A stretch of DNA of 64,000 nt from Alphaproteobacteria bacterium (GCA_025800285.1 JAOXRX010000097.1:1-64000); one strand, 5' to 3'. Shown: positions 7,614-16,829, counted from the first letter of the stretch. Numbers and translations: made by a program. The notes: generated by a model from the letters alone, not told the origin.

Positions 7614-9326
7614 ATGAACGGAGCAGAATTACTATTAAAAACACTTGAAGATTGTGGAGTAGATACTATATTTGGTTACCCTGGTGGTAGAGTTATAAAA
7701 ATATACGATGAATTATTTAAACAAAATAAAATCAAACACATTCTCCCAAGACATGAACAAGGTGCTGTGCATATGGCTCAAGGATATGCTAGAACTAGTG
7801 GTAAAGTTGGTTGTGTTTTAGTAACCTCTGGACCGGGATCAACAAATACTATAACAGGAATAAATGATGCTTATATAGATTCTACACCTCTTGTTTGCAT
7901 AACAGGGCAAGTAAGCAGGAACCTAATAGGTACTGATGCTTTCCAAGAAGCTGACACAGCAGGAATCACAAGATCTATCGCTAAACATAACTATTTAGTT
8001 ACTGATGTGAATGATTTAGAGCACATTATAAAAGAAGCTTTCCATTTAGCATCTACAGGAAGACCTGGACCTGTTTTAATTGATATACCATCTGACTTAC
8101 AAGTAGAAGAAGTTAATTATCAAAATATTGAATACTCTTCTAGAAAGTCTTATAAAACTAATAAAGAGCTAGATGCTATATCTAAAGCTCAAATCAAAGA
8201 AGCTATTGATTTGCTTAAGAGCTCTAAAAAGCCAGTAATATATGCTGGAGGAGGGGTTATTAACTCTGGCCCTAAAGCTTGTCAAGTTTTACAAGATTTC
8301 TCTAATACTTTAAATATTCCAACTACTCTTACTTTAATGGGATTAGGAGCTTATCCAGCAAGAGGTAAAAACTTCTTAGGAATGTTAGGTATGCATGGAA
8401 CATATGAAGCAAATATGGCTATGCATGAAGCAGATTTAATCTTAGCAATTGGATCAAGATTCTCGGATAGAATTACTGGTAAATTGGATAAATTTGCTCC
8501 TAATGCAAAAATTATACACATTGATATCGATCCAGTATCAATCAATAGAGTTGTTCCAGCATATCTAGGTATTGTAGGAGATGTTTATGAAACTCTTCAA
8601 CATATTATGGAAGAAATCAATATAAATGATTTTGACACTAACCGTAAAGATTGGTGGTCAAAAATTGAAGAGTTCAAAGCTAAAGATAGCCTGTATTATG
8701 ATAAAAAATCTGAAATTATAAAACCAGAATATGTTATAGAAAAAATATCTGATATAACTTATGAAAAAAATATAGATACAGTTGTTTCTACAGATGTTGG
8801 ACAACATCAAATGTGGACTGCTCAATACTTCAAAATAGACAAGCCAAACCACTGGTTAAGCTCTGGAGGTTTTGGAACTATGGGCTTTGGATTACCAGCT
8901 TGTATTGGAGGGGCATTTGCAAAACCAAATTCAGCAAACATATGCTTCACTAGTGAAGGTTCTTTCCAAATGAATATACAAGAAATAGCAACTGCTGTTA
9001 ACTATGGATTACCAATCAAAATTGTTCTTTTAAATAATTCTAGATTAGGGATGGTTAGACAATGGCAAGAACTTATGTTTGAAGAAAGATATTCAGAAAC
9101 TGAATTTGATACATCCACTCTACCTGATTTTCAAGCACTAGCTAAAGCATACCATGCTGATGGAGCTCTTATCTGCACAAAAGAAGAGCTAGAAGAGGGT
9201 ATTGAAAAAATGTTAAGCTCTGACAAGCCATTTATATTAGAAGTTATGGTAGATCCTGCTGAAAATGTATTACCAATGATTCCTCCAGGGAAAGGTCATA
9301 ATGAAATGATTATAAGAGAGAAATAA
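7614..9326 (+). CDS. ilvB: Acetolactate synthase large subunit
   Basis: A 570-residue thiamine-diphosphate enzyme that condenses two pyruvates to acetolactate, or pyruvate with 2-ketobutyrate, the first common step of branched-chain amino acid synthesis. It has the PYR domain with catalytic Glu48 (RHEQGAVHMAQGYAR), the GPGSTNTITG segment near 82, the central FAD-binding-like domain, and the ThDP motif region running from GSFQMNIQEI to NNSRLGMVRQWQ near 450-480. Length is typical. AAGGAAG precedes ATG 7614. The regulatory subunit ilvN follows after an unusual 219-bp spacer, and the operon is probably controlled by the leader-peptide attenuator. Confidence 0.95.
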   Translation: MNGAELLLKTLEDCGVDTIFGYPGGRVIKIYDELFKQNKIKHILPRHEQGAVHMAQGYARTSGKVGCVLVTSGPGSTNTITGINDAYIDSTPLVCITGQVSRNLIGTDAFQEADTAGITRSIAKHNYLVTDVNDLEHIIKEAFHLASTGRPGPVLIDIPSDLQVEEVNYQNIEYSSRKSYKTNKELDAISKAQIKEAIDLLKSSKKPVIYAGGGVINSGPKACQVLQDFSNTLNIPTTLTLMGLGAYPARGKNFLGMLGMHGTYEANMAMHEADLILAIGSRFSDRITGKLDKFAPNAKIIHIDIDPVSINRVVPAYLGIVGDVYETLQHIMEEININDFDTNRKDWWSKIEEFKAKDSLYYDKKSEIIKPEYVIEKISDITYEKNIDTVVSTDVGQHQMWTAQYFKIDKPNHWLSSGGFGTMGFGLPACIGGAFAKPNSANICFTSEGSFQMNIQEIATAVNYGLPIKIVLLNNSRLGMVRQWQELMFEERYSETEFDTSTLPDFQALAKAYHADGALICTKEELEEGIEKMLSSDKPFILEVMVDPAENVLPMIPPGKGHNEMIIREK

Positions 9327-9358
9327 GTTATTAAGTAATCTACGACCACTAGAATGTA

Positions 9359-9414
9359 TCGTAGGTGCGACTACTCGAAAGAGATTTGAACAAAAATAAA
9401 AGGAAAAAGATATG
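9359..9414 (+). repeat. 56-bp direct repeat, copy 1 (between ilvB and ilvN)
   Basis: Identical to 9493-9548 except one base (A/C). Each copy ends with an AAGGAAAAAGAT ribosome site and an ATG. In copy 1 the ATG at 9412 opens a 28-codon frame ending TAG 9496-9498; in copy 2 the ATG is the ilvN start. The copies are 134 bp apart. Confidence 0.85.
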
Positions 9415-9492
9415 GAGATGCAAATATATACACCAAGTTTTAAAAGGCTTTTTCATAAGATTTTTTCTTTTAGATTGAGAAAATCGAGTGTG

Positions 9493-9548
9493 TCGTAGGT
9501 GCGACTACTCGAACGAGATTTGAACAAAAATAAAAGGAAAAAGATATG
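9493..9548 (+). repeat. 56-bp direct repeat, copy 2 (carries the ilvN start)
   Basis: Second copy of the repeat; it contains the ilvN ribosome binding site and start codon, so duplication of the gene's own translation start, or insertion of a 134-bp unit, explains the wide ilvB-ilvN spacer. Confidence 0.85.
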
Positions 9549-10037
9549 AAAAAGAAGAATAATACAATATCTATTATTGTTGACAACGAACCAGGAGTTC
9601 TAAGCCGTGTAGTAGGTTTATTTTCAGCTCAAGGATATAACATAGATAGCTTAAATGTTGATACTGCTAATATTGAGGATACCTTGTCTAGGATAACTAT
9701 AACTACTGCTGTAACAGAAATTGAAGCTAAACAAATGATATCTAAAGTTGAAAAAATCATTCCTGTGCATTCAGCTAAAGAGCTACATGAAGAAAATGGA
9801 TTTTACTCTGAGCTTGCTTATATCAAAACAAAAGATACAGAAAATGCTCATAGTATAGCTGATAAGTATGATGCTATACAAATTGATAAAACAGATGGTC
9901 TAGTTATATTTAAATTAATAGATGATCATCACATAATATCTAAATTTGGAGAAGAATTAGAAACTGATTTTGTAGAGACTGCTCGTAGTGGTTTAGTTGC
10001 TATAGAGAAGGGTAATAATGCTTTAATCGCGGAATAG
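9546..10037 (+). CDS. ilvN: Acetolactate synthase small (regulatory) subunit
   Basis: A 163-residue regulatory subunit. The N-terminal ACT domain is clear: TISIIVDNEPGVLSRVVGL at 7-25, then GYNIDSLNVD and SRITITT; the C-terminal half matches the small-subunit domain. It binds valine and gives feedback inhibition while stimulating IlvB. Start ATG 9546 follows AAGGAAAAAGAT. It is separated from ilvB by 219 bp holding a 56-bp direct repeat, which is unusual because the pair is normally nearly contiguous. No terminator is seen between them, so cotranscription remains likely. Confidence 0.93.
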   Translation: MKKKNNTISIIVDNEPGVLSRVVGLFSAQGYNIDSLNVDTANIEDTLSRITITTAVTEIEAKQMISKVEKIIPVHSAKELHEENGFYSELAYIKTKDTENAHSIADKYDAIQIDKTDGLVIFKLIDDHHIISKFGEELETDFVETARSGLVAIEKGNNALIAE

Positions 10038-10064
10038 CTCTACTATTGGTTCTTGCTTTCCCCA

Positions 10065-10305
10065 TCATTCTGAGTGTAAGGAAGAATCTTTTCATGCTTG
10101 TGGAATATTAATTTACATCCAGTAGCACAGTGAGATTCTTCTTCACTATTCTCATAAGAGTGACCGGCTGAGGAAAATAGTAATGTCATTTTGAGCGACT
10201 GCAAGGAGTCGAAAAATCTTTTCATGCTTGTGTAATCTTAATTTATATCCAGTAGCACAATGAGATTCTTCACCACCACACAAGTGTGTCCGTTCAGAAT
10301 GACGG
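10065..10305. repeat. Interspersed palindromic repeats, two tandem units
   Basis: Two related units of about 120 bp. Each begins with a CATTCTGAG or CATTTTGAG-like edge, continues with AATCTTTTCATGCTTGTG, then an AATTTA-ATCCAGTAGCACA segment and ends in TGAGATTCTTC. The outer end at 10293-10304 (TTCAGAATGACG) is the inverse of the start, so the array is bounded by inverted termini. Related copies lie at 19247-19490. There is no credible gene here. This fills the gap between the convergent ilvN and holA genes. Confidence 0.8.
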
Positions 10306-10372
10306 AATAGAAAGAGGGGAAGTAACAAACAGGTATAATCAAGAATACACAGAAATAATATAAATAAAAACC

Positions 10373-11392
10373 TTATCTTCTAGCTATTTTTGCGATTGAA
10401 TGCAATGTATGAGAACAAACAATCTCTGTAGGATATCCTGTTTTTTTACACAATGTTTCAGCTTTTATTAACCCATTTATAGCAGACATTATTCTTTTAG
10501 AGCTCCACTTATTTAAGTGTCCTAAAAACACAGGCTTATCTTTAAAGAAAAGAGGCGGTCTCAATGATTTTAGAGCCTCATCTACAGATTTACCTTCTTC
10601 AATCTGGCTCTTAACTAAATGAAGTTTCTTAAAATAGTTTTGAGAAACTCTTAATATTGCAACAGATGTAATACCTTCTGCAAAACTCTTTGCTAAATCT
10701 TTTTCTAAACCAGAGAAATCACCTCCGGCAGCTTTTTGAGCTATCTTTTCAATAGAAACATCTGAGCTATCAATAATACAAGCTTTTGCATCTTCTAGAG
10801 TAATTAATTTATTATCTCCAGCATAAATAGCCAGCTTTTCTAATTGAGAACTAACAGATCCAGAATCTCCAACTAAACAAGAGCTCAAATACTGAACAGC
10901 ATCTCTTTCCAATGTTTTACCTAATTTAGACATTATTTTAGGTATTGAATAGCTCAAATTTCTTTCATCTTGAATATAGCAAGCTAAAGAAGCCATATTT
11001 TTTGAAGTCTCAAACATTTTTCTTACAAGTGAAGAGGGTGATAACTCTTTACCTTCAATTATAAGAAAATTATCTCCATCATAATCAGCTAATGCATTTT
11101 CAATAGATGATTTTAAAGATTTATCGGCTCCACCTATTCTAATTAGCTTTCTACCTCCCATTAGAGACATAGAGTTCATTTCATCAGATATTCTAGCTCC
11201 ACTATCACAAGCTTCTGCTGAAGTAATATCCACAACATTAAAAGGATCACTTAAATCTTCCACTATTAATTTAGATATAGTGTGTATTTTTTCTCTAACC
11301 TGACCTTCATCTGGACCATAAACTAACACTGCTTTTATATTTGCAGGTATGCTTTTTAAAAAACTATCTGTATTCTTGTAATCTAATTTCAT
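10373..11392 (-). CDS. holA: DNA polymerase III delta subunit
   Basis: A 339-residue clamp-loader delta subunit, the part that opens the beta clamp. It starts MKLDYKNTDSFLKSIP and soon shows VLVYGPDEGQVREK near 22-35, the degenerate P-loop region typical of HolA. The middle carries LIIEGKELSPSSLVRK and later SGSVSSQLEKLAIYAG, which matches the alphaproteobacterial form. It has no intact Walker A lysine, as expected since delta does not hydrolyse ATP. It stands alone on the minus strand, convergent with ilvN across the repeat array, with no operon partner visible. Confidence 0.88.
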   Translation of the reverse strand: MKLDYKNTDSFLKSIPANIKAVLVYGPDEGQVREKIHTISKLIVEDLSDPFNVVDITSAEACDSGARISDEMNSMSLMGGRKLIRIGGADKSLKSSIENALADYDGDNFLIIEGKELSPSSLVRKMFETSKNMASLACYIQDERNLSYSIPKIMSKLGKTLERDAVQYLSSCLVGDSGSVSSQLEKLAIYAGDNKLITLEDAKACIIDSSDVSIEKIAQKAAGGDFSGLEKDLAKSFAEGITSVAILRVSQNYFKKLHLVKSQIEEGKSVDEALKSLRPPLFFKDKPVFLGHLNKWSSKRIMSAINGLIKAETLCKKTGYPTEIVCSHTLHSIAKIARR

Positions 11393-11447
11393 ACTTTATC
11401 TTATATATTAATTAAATTAATTAATCAAGATATAATATTTTGCTAAT

Positions 11448-11476
11448 TTGATTTATTAAATTAATAGTGCTATCAT
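11448..11476 (+). promoter_or_regulatory. Probable promoter of the 53-residue gene
   Basis: TTGATT at 11448-11453, 17-base spacer, TATCAT at 11471-11476, placed 22 bases before the start codon of the small gene. Confidence 0.45.
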
Positions 11477-11498
11477 AACAAAATAGGAGGATAGCATT

Positions 11499-11660
11499 AT
11501 GAGCAGAAAAAGACACAATAAAAAAACAGGACTAGGGAAAATAATTGATGCAAATCGTATCGATGAGATTTTAACTGAAGAAAATAAAAAACATGCGGAA
11601 GATATTCATATAAAACATACAGAGTCAAAAAACACATCAGATGAAAAGCCTGAATATTAA
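11499..11660 (+). CDS. Small basic/acidic protein, 53 aa
   Basis: A short gene below usual ORF cut-offs. ATG 11499 is preceded by a near-perfect AGGAGG eight bases upstream and by a -35/-10 pair, and the frame ends exactly at a strong terminator. The protein opens with a basic stretch (MSRKRHNKKTGLGK) and continues with an acidic, helical, His-containing part (IDEILTEENKKHAEDIHIKH). No signal peptide or cysteine is present. Promoter, ribosome site and terminator together make expression likely; function is unknown. The start resembles small nucleic-acid-binding proteins, but that is only a composition argument. Confidence 0.7.
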   Translation: MSRKRHNKKTGLGKIIDANRIDEILTEENKKHAEDIHIKHTESKNTSDEKPEY

Positions 11661-11692
11661 AAAAGCACTCTTTTAAAAGAGTGCTTTTTATT
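11659..11692 (+). terminator. Intrinsic terminator, bidirectional
   Basis: A near-perfect stem of about 14 bp (AAAAGCACTCTTTT with AAAAGAGTGCTTTT) sits between the 53-residue gene and the convergent rubrerythrin gene and has A- and T-tracts on both sides. Confidence 0.85.
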
Positions 11693-11713
11693 AAAAATAT
11701 ATAATTTAATTCT

Positions 11714-12298
11714 TTAGAAATCTCTTATTGCAATTTCAAAATGAGCTTTTGGATGGTTGCAAGCAGGGCATTTCTCTGGAGCTTCGTTCATCATATCAGT
11801 TGTATGATAACCACAGTTTCTACATTTCCAAACAACAGCTTCTTCAGCTTTAAACATAGACCCTTCATCTACTTTCTTTTGCAAAGCTCTAAATCTTCTT
11901 TCATGGTATTTTTCTGCTTCAGCAATTGCTAAGAAAATACTTGCTATTTCCTCTAATCCTTCTTCTTTTGCAACTTTTGCAAAATCAGGATACATTTCAG
12001 AGTTTTCATGATGTTCACCTTCAGCAGAAGCTTTAAGGTTAGTAGATGTATCACCAAAAACAGTAGGTTGAGCTCCACCTTCAATCACGATATCATCTCC
12101 ATCTCTTTCTAAAAGCTTAAATAATCTTTTAGCATGCTCTTTCTCATGGTTAGCTGTTTCTTCAAATACTGCTTGAATCTTTTTATACCCTTCTTTACCA
12201 GCAACACTAGCATAATATGTATATCTATTACGAGCTTGTGATTCTCCAACGAATGCAGCCATAATATTTTTCTCTGTTTGAGTTCCTTTTAAATTCAT
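11714..12298 (-). CDS. Rubrerythrin
   Basis: A 194-residue peroxide-reducing protein of anaerobes. The ferritin-like diiron domain has the Glu ligands in AAFVGESQARNRYTYYA (14-30) and FEETANHEKEHAKRLF (45-60), with the second helix pair at FLAIAEAEKYHERRFRAL near 122-139. The C-terminal rubredoxin-like domain carries CRNCGYH near 158 and CPACNHPKAHFEI near 178, giving four Cys for one iron. It reduces hydrogen peroxide to water in the cytosol. A GGGAG-like site precedes the ATG. Together with the flavodiiron protein further right, it indicates oxidative-stress handling in an anaerobe or microaerophile. Confidence 0.95.
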   Translation of the reverse strand: MNLKGTQTEKNIMAAFVGESQARNRYTYYASVAGKEGYKKIQAVFEETANHEKEHAKRLFKLLERDGDDIVIEGGAQPTVFGDTSTNLKASAEGEHHENSEMYPDFAKVAKEEGLEEIASIFLAIAEAEKYHERRFRALQKKVDEGSMFKAEEAVVWKCRNCGYHTTDMMNEAPEKCPACNHPKAHFEIAIRDF

Positions 12299-12456
12299 AT
12301 TAATTTCTCCCTAATATTTAGTTTTACTTTTTGACATTAAATATCTTAACAAAAAAATATTAAAATAATCAAGAATAAAAAAACAAATGATTTAATTGAT
12401 TTTTTAATAAAACATGATATAAAGAGAATAACGAATCAATATAAAGGAGGAAGTTA

Positions 12457-12924
12457 ATGAAAAAAATCATACTTAGCACAGCTTTATTGTTATCAGGTTG
12501 CACATCAATTTATACAGGTCATATTACTGATGCTTATCCCATTAAAATAAAAGAGAAAAAAAGCCACACAGGGCTAGCTGTAGGTACTGGAACAGGGCTT
12601 GTAACAGGGCTTGTAGTAACTAAAAATAGTCGTCATACAGAGAAAAAAGTTGGTGGGACTGTTGCAGTAACAGCTATAGGAGCTTTCATTGGTAATGAAA
12701 TTGACAATAGAGAAAGCAACATAAGAATGGTTAACGGTACTCAATACAAGGTAAGTGTAGATAAAGACGGAGATCTTGAAAAAGTTATCATCAACGAAAA
12801 AGATTACGAAAATCCAGCAAACTATGACAAAGGGGATACTGTTAAAGTAAAAATGAGATGGCTTGGATTGGTAAAGCCTGAAATAGTTGGTAAAGAGGCT
12901 AAAGAATTAACTCCAAATCCATAA
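12457..12924 (+). CDS. Glycine-zipper lipoprotein, 155 aa
   Basis: The protein has a lipoprotein signal (MKKIILSTALLLSGC) with the lipidated Cys at residue 15. It is followed by a Gly-rich segment GLAVGTGTGLVTGLVVTK and later GTVAVTAIGAFIGNEIDN, the repeated small-residue spacing of glycine-zipper proteins such as the SlyB/17-kDa antigen type. The C-terminal part is a small beta-rich region. It is probably anchored in the outer membrane. AGGAGG lies just before the ATG, and an extended -10-like TGATATAAA is at 12415-12423. Family assignment beyond the glycine zipper is uncertain. Confidence 0.72.
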   Translation: MKKIILSTALLLSGCTSIYTGHITDAYPIKIKEKKSHTGLAVGTGTGLVTGLVVTKNSRHTEKKVGGTVAVTAIGAFIGNEIDNRESNIRMVNGTQYKVSVDKDGDLEKVIINEKDYENPANYDKGDTVKVKMRWLGLVKPEIVGKEAKELTPNP

Positions 12925-12961
12925 ATAGCATATATATTTGATATATCTGATTAAAAATACT

Positions 12962-13002
12962 AAAAATCAAGTAAAAAACTTTCCTTTTTTTACTTGATTT
13001 TT
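12962..13002 (+). terminator. Intrinsic terminator
   Basis: AAAATCAAGTAAAAAA pairs with TTTTTTACTTGATTTT around a 6-base loop, with further T residues. It closes the lipoprotein gene. The following 207 bp up to ppdK hold only AT-rich leader sequence, including TATAAT-like hexamers near 13176. Confidence 0.8.
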
Positions 13003-13209
13003 TACTCTATATAGTATAAAAGGTTAGTGTTAAGAGATAAGTTCTTAATTTAAAAGAGTTATTTAAAATAATAATATCGATAAGCAAATAGCCTGTCGAT
13101 GTTTTATTTTCTCTTTTTTATAAGGACTTTTTTTAAAATTAAAGATTATTATTTAATATGTGCTTTCATATTTTATAATAATACAAAAAGAAAAGGAAAA
13201 ATATAAAAA

Positions 13210-15885
13210 ATGACTAAATGGGTATACACATTCGGTCCTGGAATTTCAGAAGGCGAATCTTCAAAAGAATTCATAAATTTACTTGGTGGTAAAGGTGCAA
13301 ACCTTGCTGAAATGAGTAAAATTGGACTTCCAGTTCCTCCAGGATTTACAGTAACAACAGAAGTTTGTACTGCTTACTACGAAAACGATAAAAACTATCC
13401 AGCAGAACTAGATTCTCAAGTTGTAGCAGCTATCGCTAAAGTTGAAGAAGTTACAGGTAAAAAATTCGGTTGTACTGAAGGTAATCCTCTACTTTTATCA
13501 GTTAGATCAGGTGCTAGAGCTTCTATGCCAGGTATGATGGATACAGTTCTAAACTTAGGTTTAAACGACATTGCTGTTAAAGCTGTTGCGGAAAAAGCTG
13601 GTGCAAGATTTGCATATGACTCATATAGAAGATTCATCACAATGTTCTCAGATGTTGTTATGGGTCTAGAACACCATGACTTCGAAGCTATGTTAGAAGC
13701 TAAAAAAGAAGCTAAAGGTGTTGAATTTGATACAGAATTAACTGCTGAAGATTTAGCAGAATTATGTGAAGAATACAAAGCTTACTATGAAAAAGAAACA
13801 GGTAAATCATTCCCACAAGATCCTAAAGAACAACTTTGGGCTGCTATCGGAGCTGTTTTCGGTTCTTGGATGACAGAAAGAGCTGTATTCTACAGAAGAC
13901 TAAATGATTTCGATGATGCATGGGGAACAGCTGTTAATGTTCAAACTATGGTATTCGGTAACATGGGTGAAGACTGTGCAACTGGTGTTGCTTTCACAAG
14001 AAACCCATCTACAGGTGAAAACTACTTCTACGGTGAGTACTTAGTAAATGCTCAAGGTGAAGATGTTGTTGCTGGTATTAGAACTCCTCATCAATTAGAT
14101 GAAATCGGAAAACAAAAAGCTGGTTGTGATCTTCCTTCAATGGAAACAGAAATGCCAGAAACTTATGCACAATTAAACGATATTAGACATAAACTAGAGC
14201 AACATTATACAGATGTTCAAGATATTGAGTTCACAATGGAGCAAGGTAAACTTTACATGCTACAAACAAGAACTGGTAAAAGAACAGCTGCTGCTGCTTT
14301 AAAAATTGCTATCGATATGGTTAACGAAGGTCTAATTTCTAAAGAAGAAGCTATTCTAAGAGTAGATCCAGCTTCTCTAGATCAATTACTTCACCCAACA
14401 CTAGATCCAAATGCTGAAAAAGTAGTATTAACAAAAGGTCTTCCAGCATCTCCAGGTGCTGCTAACGGTATCTTAGTTCTATCTGCTGAAGAAGCTGAAG
14501 AAAAAGCTGCTGAAGGAATTAATGTAGTTCTATGTAGAGTTGAAACATCTCCAGAAGACATCACAGGTATGCATGCTTCTAAAGGTGTTATCACAGCTAA
14601 AGGTGGTATGACATCTCATGCTGCTGTTGTTGCTAGATCTATGGGTTGTCCTTGTGTTGCTGGTGCTGGTGAAATCTCTATCGACTATGCTGGTAGAAAA
14701 ATTACAGTTAACGGAACAGTTATAAATGCTGGTGAAGTTATCACTATTGATGGTGGAACTGGTGAAGTTATGGCTGGTGAAGTAGCTACTCTAGAACCAG
14801 AACTAACAGGTGATTTCGGAACTCTAATGGGATGGGCTGATGAAATCAGAACTCTTAAAGTTAGAACAAATGCTGAAACTCCAGTTGATGCTGCTACAGC
14901 TAGAAAATTCGGAGCTGAAGGAATTGGTCTTGCAAGAACAGAACACATGTTCTTCGATACTGAAAGAATTATCGCAGTTAGAGAAATGATTCTTGCTGAA
15001 GATTTAGAAGGTAGAAAAGCTGCTCTAGCTAAATTACTACCAATGCAAAAAGCTGACTTCGTAGAACTATTCAAAATTATGGAAGGTCTTCCTGTAACAA
15101 TTAGATTACTAGATCCTCCTCTACATGAATTCTTACCACATACAGATGCTGAACAAGCTGAACTAGCTTCAGTTATGGGTGTTGATGTAAGTGTTGTTAA
15201 AGCTAAAATGGAACAACTACATGAATCTAACCCTATGTTAGGTCATAGAGGTTGCCGTCTTGGTGTAACATATCCAGAAATTTCAGAAATGCAAGCAAGA
15301 GCTATCTTTACAGCTGCTGCTGATGTTATGAAAGAAACTGGCTCTACAATCATCCCTGAAGTTATGGTTCCATTAGTATCTATGACTGGTGAATTTGAAA
15401 CAATTAAAGCTGTTGTTGATGCTGTAGCTAAAGAAGTTATGACAGAAACAGGAACTGAATTTGAATACCTAGTAGGTACAATGATTGAGCTTCCAAGAGC
15501 TGCTTTAATGGCTGATAAAATTGCTGAAGCTGGTGCTGAGTTCTTCTCATTCGGAACTAACGACTTAACTCAAACAACATTCGGTATCTCTAGAGATGAT
15601 GCTGGTATGTTCTTACCTGAATATAAAGAGAAAAAAGTTATCGCTAAAGATCCTTTTGTAGCTCTTGATCAAGATGGTGTTGGACAATTAGTTGCTATGG
15701 GTAAAGAAAAAGGTAGATCTGTAAGAGAAGGTATGAAAGTTGGTATCTGTGGTGAACACGGTGGTGAACCTTCTTCTATTGACTTCTGTCATAGAACAGG
15801 ATTAACATATGTATCATGTTCTCCATTCAGAGTTCCAATTGCAAGACTTGCAGCTGCTCATGCAACATTAAAAAATAAAAAATAA
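13210..15885 (+). CDS. ppdK: Pyruvate, phosphate dikinase
   Basis: An 891-residue enzyme that interconverts pyruvate, ATP and phosphate with phosphoenolpyruvate, AMP and pyrophosphate. Landmarks in order: N-terminal ATP-grasp domain with GGKGANLAEM near 27 and SVRSGARASMPGMMDT near 97; the swivelling phosphohistidine domain with GGMTSHAAVVARSMG in the middle; and the C-terminal PEP-binding barrel with GTNDLTQTTFG and GICGEHGGEPSSI, containing the catalytic Cys. Length is normal. Codon use is noticeably uniform (GCT, GGT and GAA preferred), typical of a highly expressed gene. It is monocistronic with its own terminator and fits PPi-dependent glycolysis in a fermenter. Confidence 0.97.
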   Translation: MTKWVYTFGPGISEGESSKEFINLLGGKGANLAEMSKIGLPVPPGFTVTTEVCTAYYENDKNYPAELDSQVVAAIAKVEEVTGKKFGCTEGNPLLLSVRSGARASMPGMMDTVLNLGLNDIAVKAVAEKAGARFAYDSYRRFITMFSDVVMGLEHHDFEAMLEAKKEAKGVEFDTELTAEDLAELCEEYKAYYEKETGKSFPQDPKEQLWAAIGAVFGSWMTERAVFYRRLNDFDDAWGTAVNVQTMVFGNMGEDCATGVAFTRNPSTGENYFYGEYLVNAQGEDVVAGIRTPHQLDEIGKQKAGCDLPSMETEMPETYAQLNDIRHKLEQHYTDVQDIEFTMEQGKLYMLQTRTGKRTAAAALKIAIDMVNEGLISKEEAILRVDPASLDQLLHPTLDPNAEKVVLTKGLPASPGAANGILVLSAEEAEEKAAEGINVVLCRVETSPEDITGMHASKGVITAKGGMTSHAAVVARSMGCPCVAGAGEISIDYAGRKITVNGTVINAGEVITIDGGTGEVMAGEVATLEPELTGDFGTLMGWADEIRTLKVRTNAETPVDAATARKFGAEGIGLARTEHMFFDTERIIAVREMILAEDLEGRKAALAKLLPMQKADFVELFKIMEGLPVTIRLLDPPLHEFLPHTDAEQAELASVMGVDVSVVKAKMEQLHESNPMLGHRGCRLGVTYPEISEMQARAIFTAAADVMKETGSTIIPEVMVPLVSMTGEFETIKAVVDAVAKEVMTETGTEFEYLVGTMIELPRAALMADKIAEAGAEFFSFGTNDLTQTTFGISRDDAGMFLPEYKEKKVIAKDPFVALDQDGVGQLVAMGKEKGRSVREGMKVGICGEHGGEPSSIDFCHRTGLTYVSCSPFRVPIARLAAAHATLKNKK

Positions 15886-15994
15886 TTTTTGTGAAAAATA
15901 TGCGGTAGAAATTTCGCTAAAGTAGTATTATCTATAACAAGCTTAATTTCTATTCGCCTATTTTCTAACATAAATCGTTTTTTAAAAAATTAAG

Positions 15995-16027
15995 AAAACC
16001 TAGTGAGAATTTCACTAGGTTTTTTTA
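15995..16027 (+). terminator. Terminator of ppdK
   Basis: AACCTAGTGA and TTCACTAGGTT form the stem, followed by seven T. It lies about 110 bp after the stop; the stretch between has an AT-rich imperfect inverted repeat (TAGAAATT near 15906, AATTTCTA near 15943). Confidence 0.85.
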
Positions 16028-16100
16028 TTATTTTAGTCTTTACATTTTTTTATAAAAATACTATGTTTAAATTAGTTTAATATAAAAAGGAGGCAATATT

Positions 16101-16829
16101 ATGGGATTTATAGTTTTACTATTTCCAGTATTCATGGTTTTAATTAGTGGTTTCAGGCTAGTTATGCAATACGAAAAAGGTGTAGTTTTTACTCTAGGTA
16201 AATACTCTCAAACTAAAGAGGCTGGGCTAAGATGGATTATACCAGGAATACAAACAATGAAAAAAGTTGATGTTAGAATTATCACAACAGACATACCTAA
16301 ACAAGAAGTTATGACAAAAGATAACATTCCTGTAAACATTAATGCTGTTGTTTATTTCAAGGTTAAAAGACCTGAAGATGCTGTAATTAAAATTAGCAAT
16401 TATTTCTTTGCTGTTACTCAATTAACTCAATCAGCACTTAAAGATGTGATTGGGACAAATGATTTAGATACAACTCTAAGTGAAAGAAAGAGAATAGGGG
16501 AAGAAATTAAGCAAATAGTTGATGAAGCAACCGATAAATGGGGTATTGATGTAGAGTCAATTAATGTTCAAGAAGTAGAACTTCCAGAAGATATGAAAAG
16601 AGCTATGGCTAAACAAGCAGAAGCAGAGAGAAATCGTAGAGCTCTTGTAATTGCTGCATCAGGTGAGGTTGAAGCATCCAAAAAAATGCTAGAAGCTGCT
16701 CAAACACTAGAACAAAGCCCTATTACAGTACAGCTTAAAACTCTACAAACAATCAAAGATATTTCTTCTTCTCCATCACAGAAAATAATTTTATTTCCTA
16801 GTGAGTTGAGTAATCTACTAAAAAAATAA
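16101..16829 (+). CDS. Slipin-type SPFH/Band 7 membrane protein
   Basis: A 242-residue stomatin-like protein. It has one N-terminal hydrophobic anchor (GFIVLLFPVFMVLISGF), then the SPFH domain: VMQYEKGVVFTLGKY near 22, GLRWIIPGI, VDVRIITTDIPKQEVMTKDN and PVNINAVVYFKV near 73-85, ending with the Ala/Glu-rich coiled coil KRAMAKQAEAERNRRALV. Proteins of this family form oligomers in membrane microdomains. Many slipins sit next to an NfeD-like partner; none is visible here, so this is a solo slipin. AGGAGG precedes the ATG. It is monocistronic. Confidence 0.9.
   Translation: MGFIVLLFPVFMVLISGFRLVMQYEKGVVFTLGKYSQTKEAGLRWIIPGIQTMKKVDVRIITTDIPKQEVMTKDNIPVNINAVVYFKVKRPEDAVIKISNYFFAVTQLTQSALKDVIGTNDLDTTLSERKRIGEEIKQIVDEATDKWGIDVESINVQEVELPEDMKRAMAKQAEAERNRRALVIAASGEVEASKKMLEAAQTLEQSPITVQLKTLQTIKDISSSPSQKIILFPSELSNLLKK

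Noticed and set aside
10043-10225. Minus-strand frame in the ilvN-holA gap
   Set aside because: It lies wholly inside the interspersed repeat units and its sequence is explained by them.
13416-15074. Long antisense frames within ppdK
   Set aside because: They arise from the biased codon use of a highly expressed gene; no start signals or recognisable domains.
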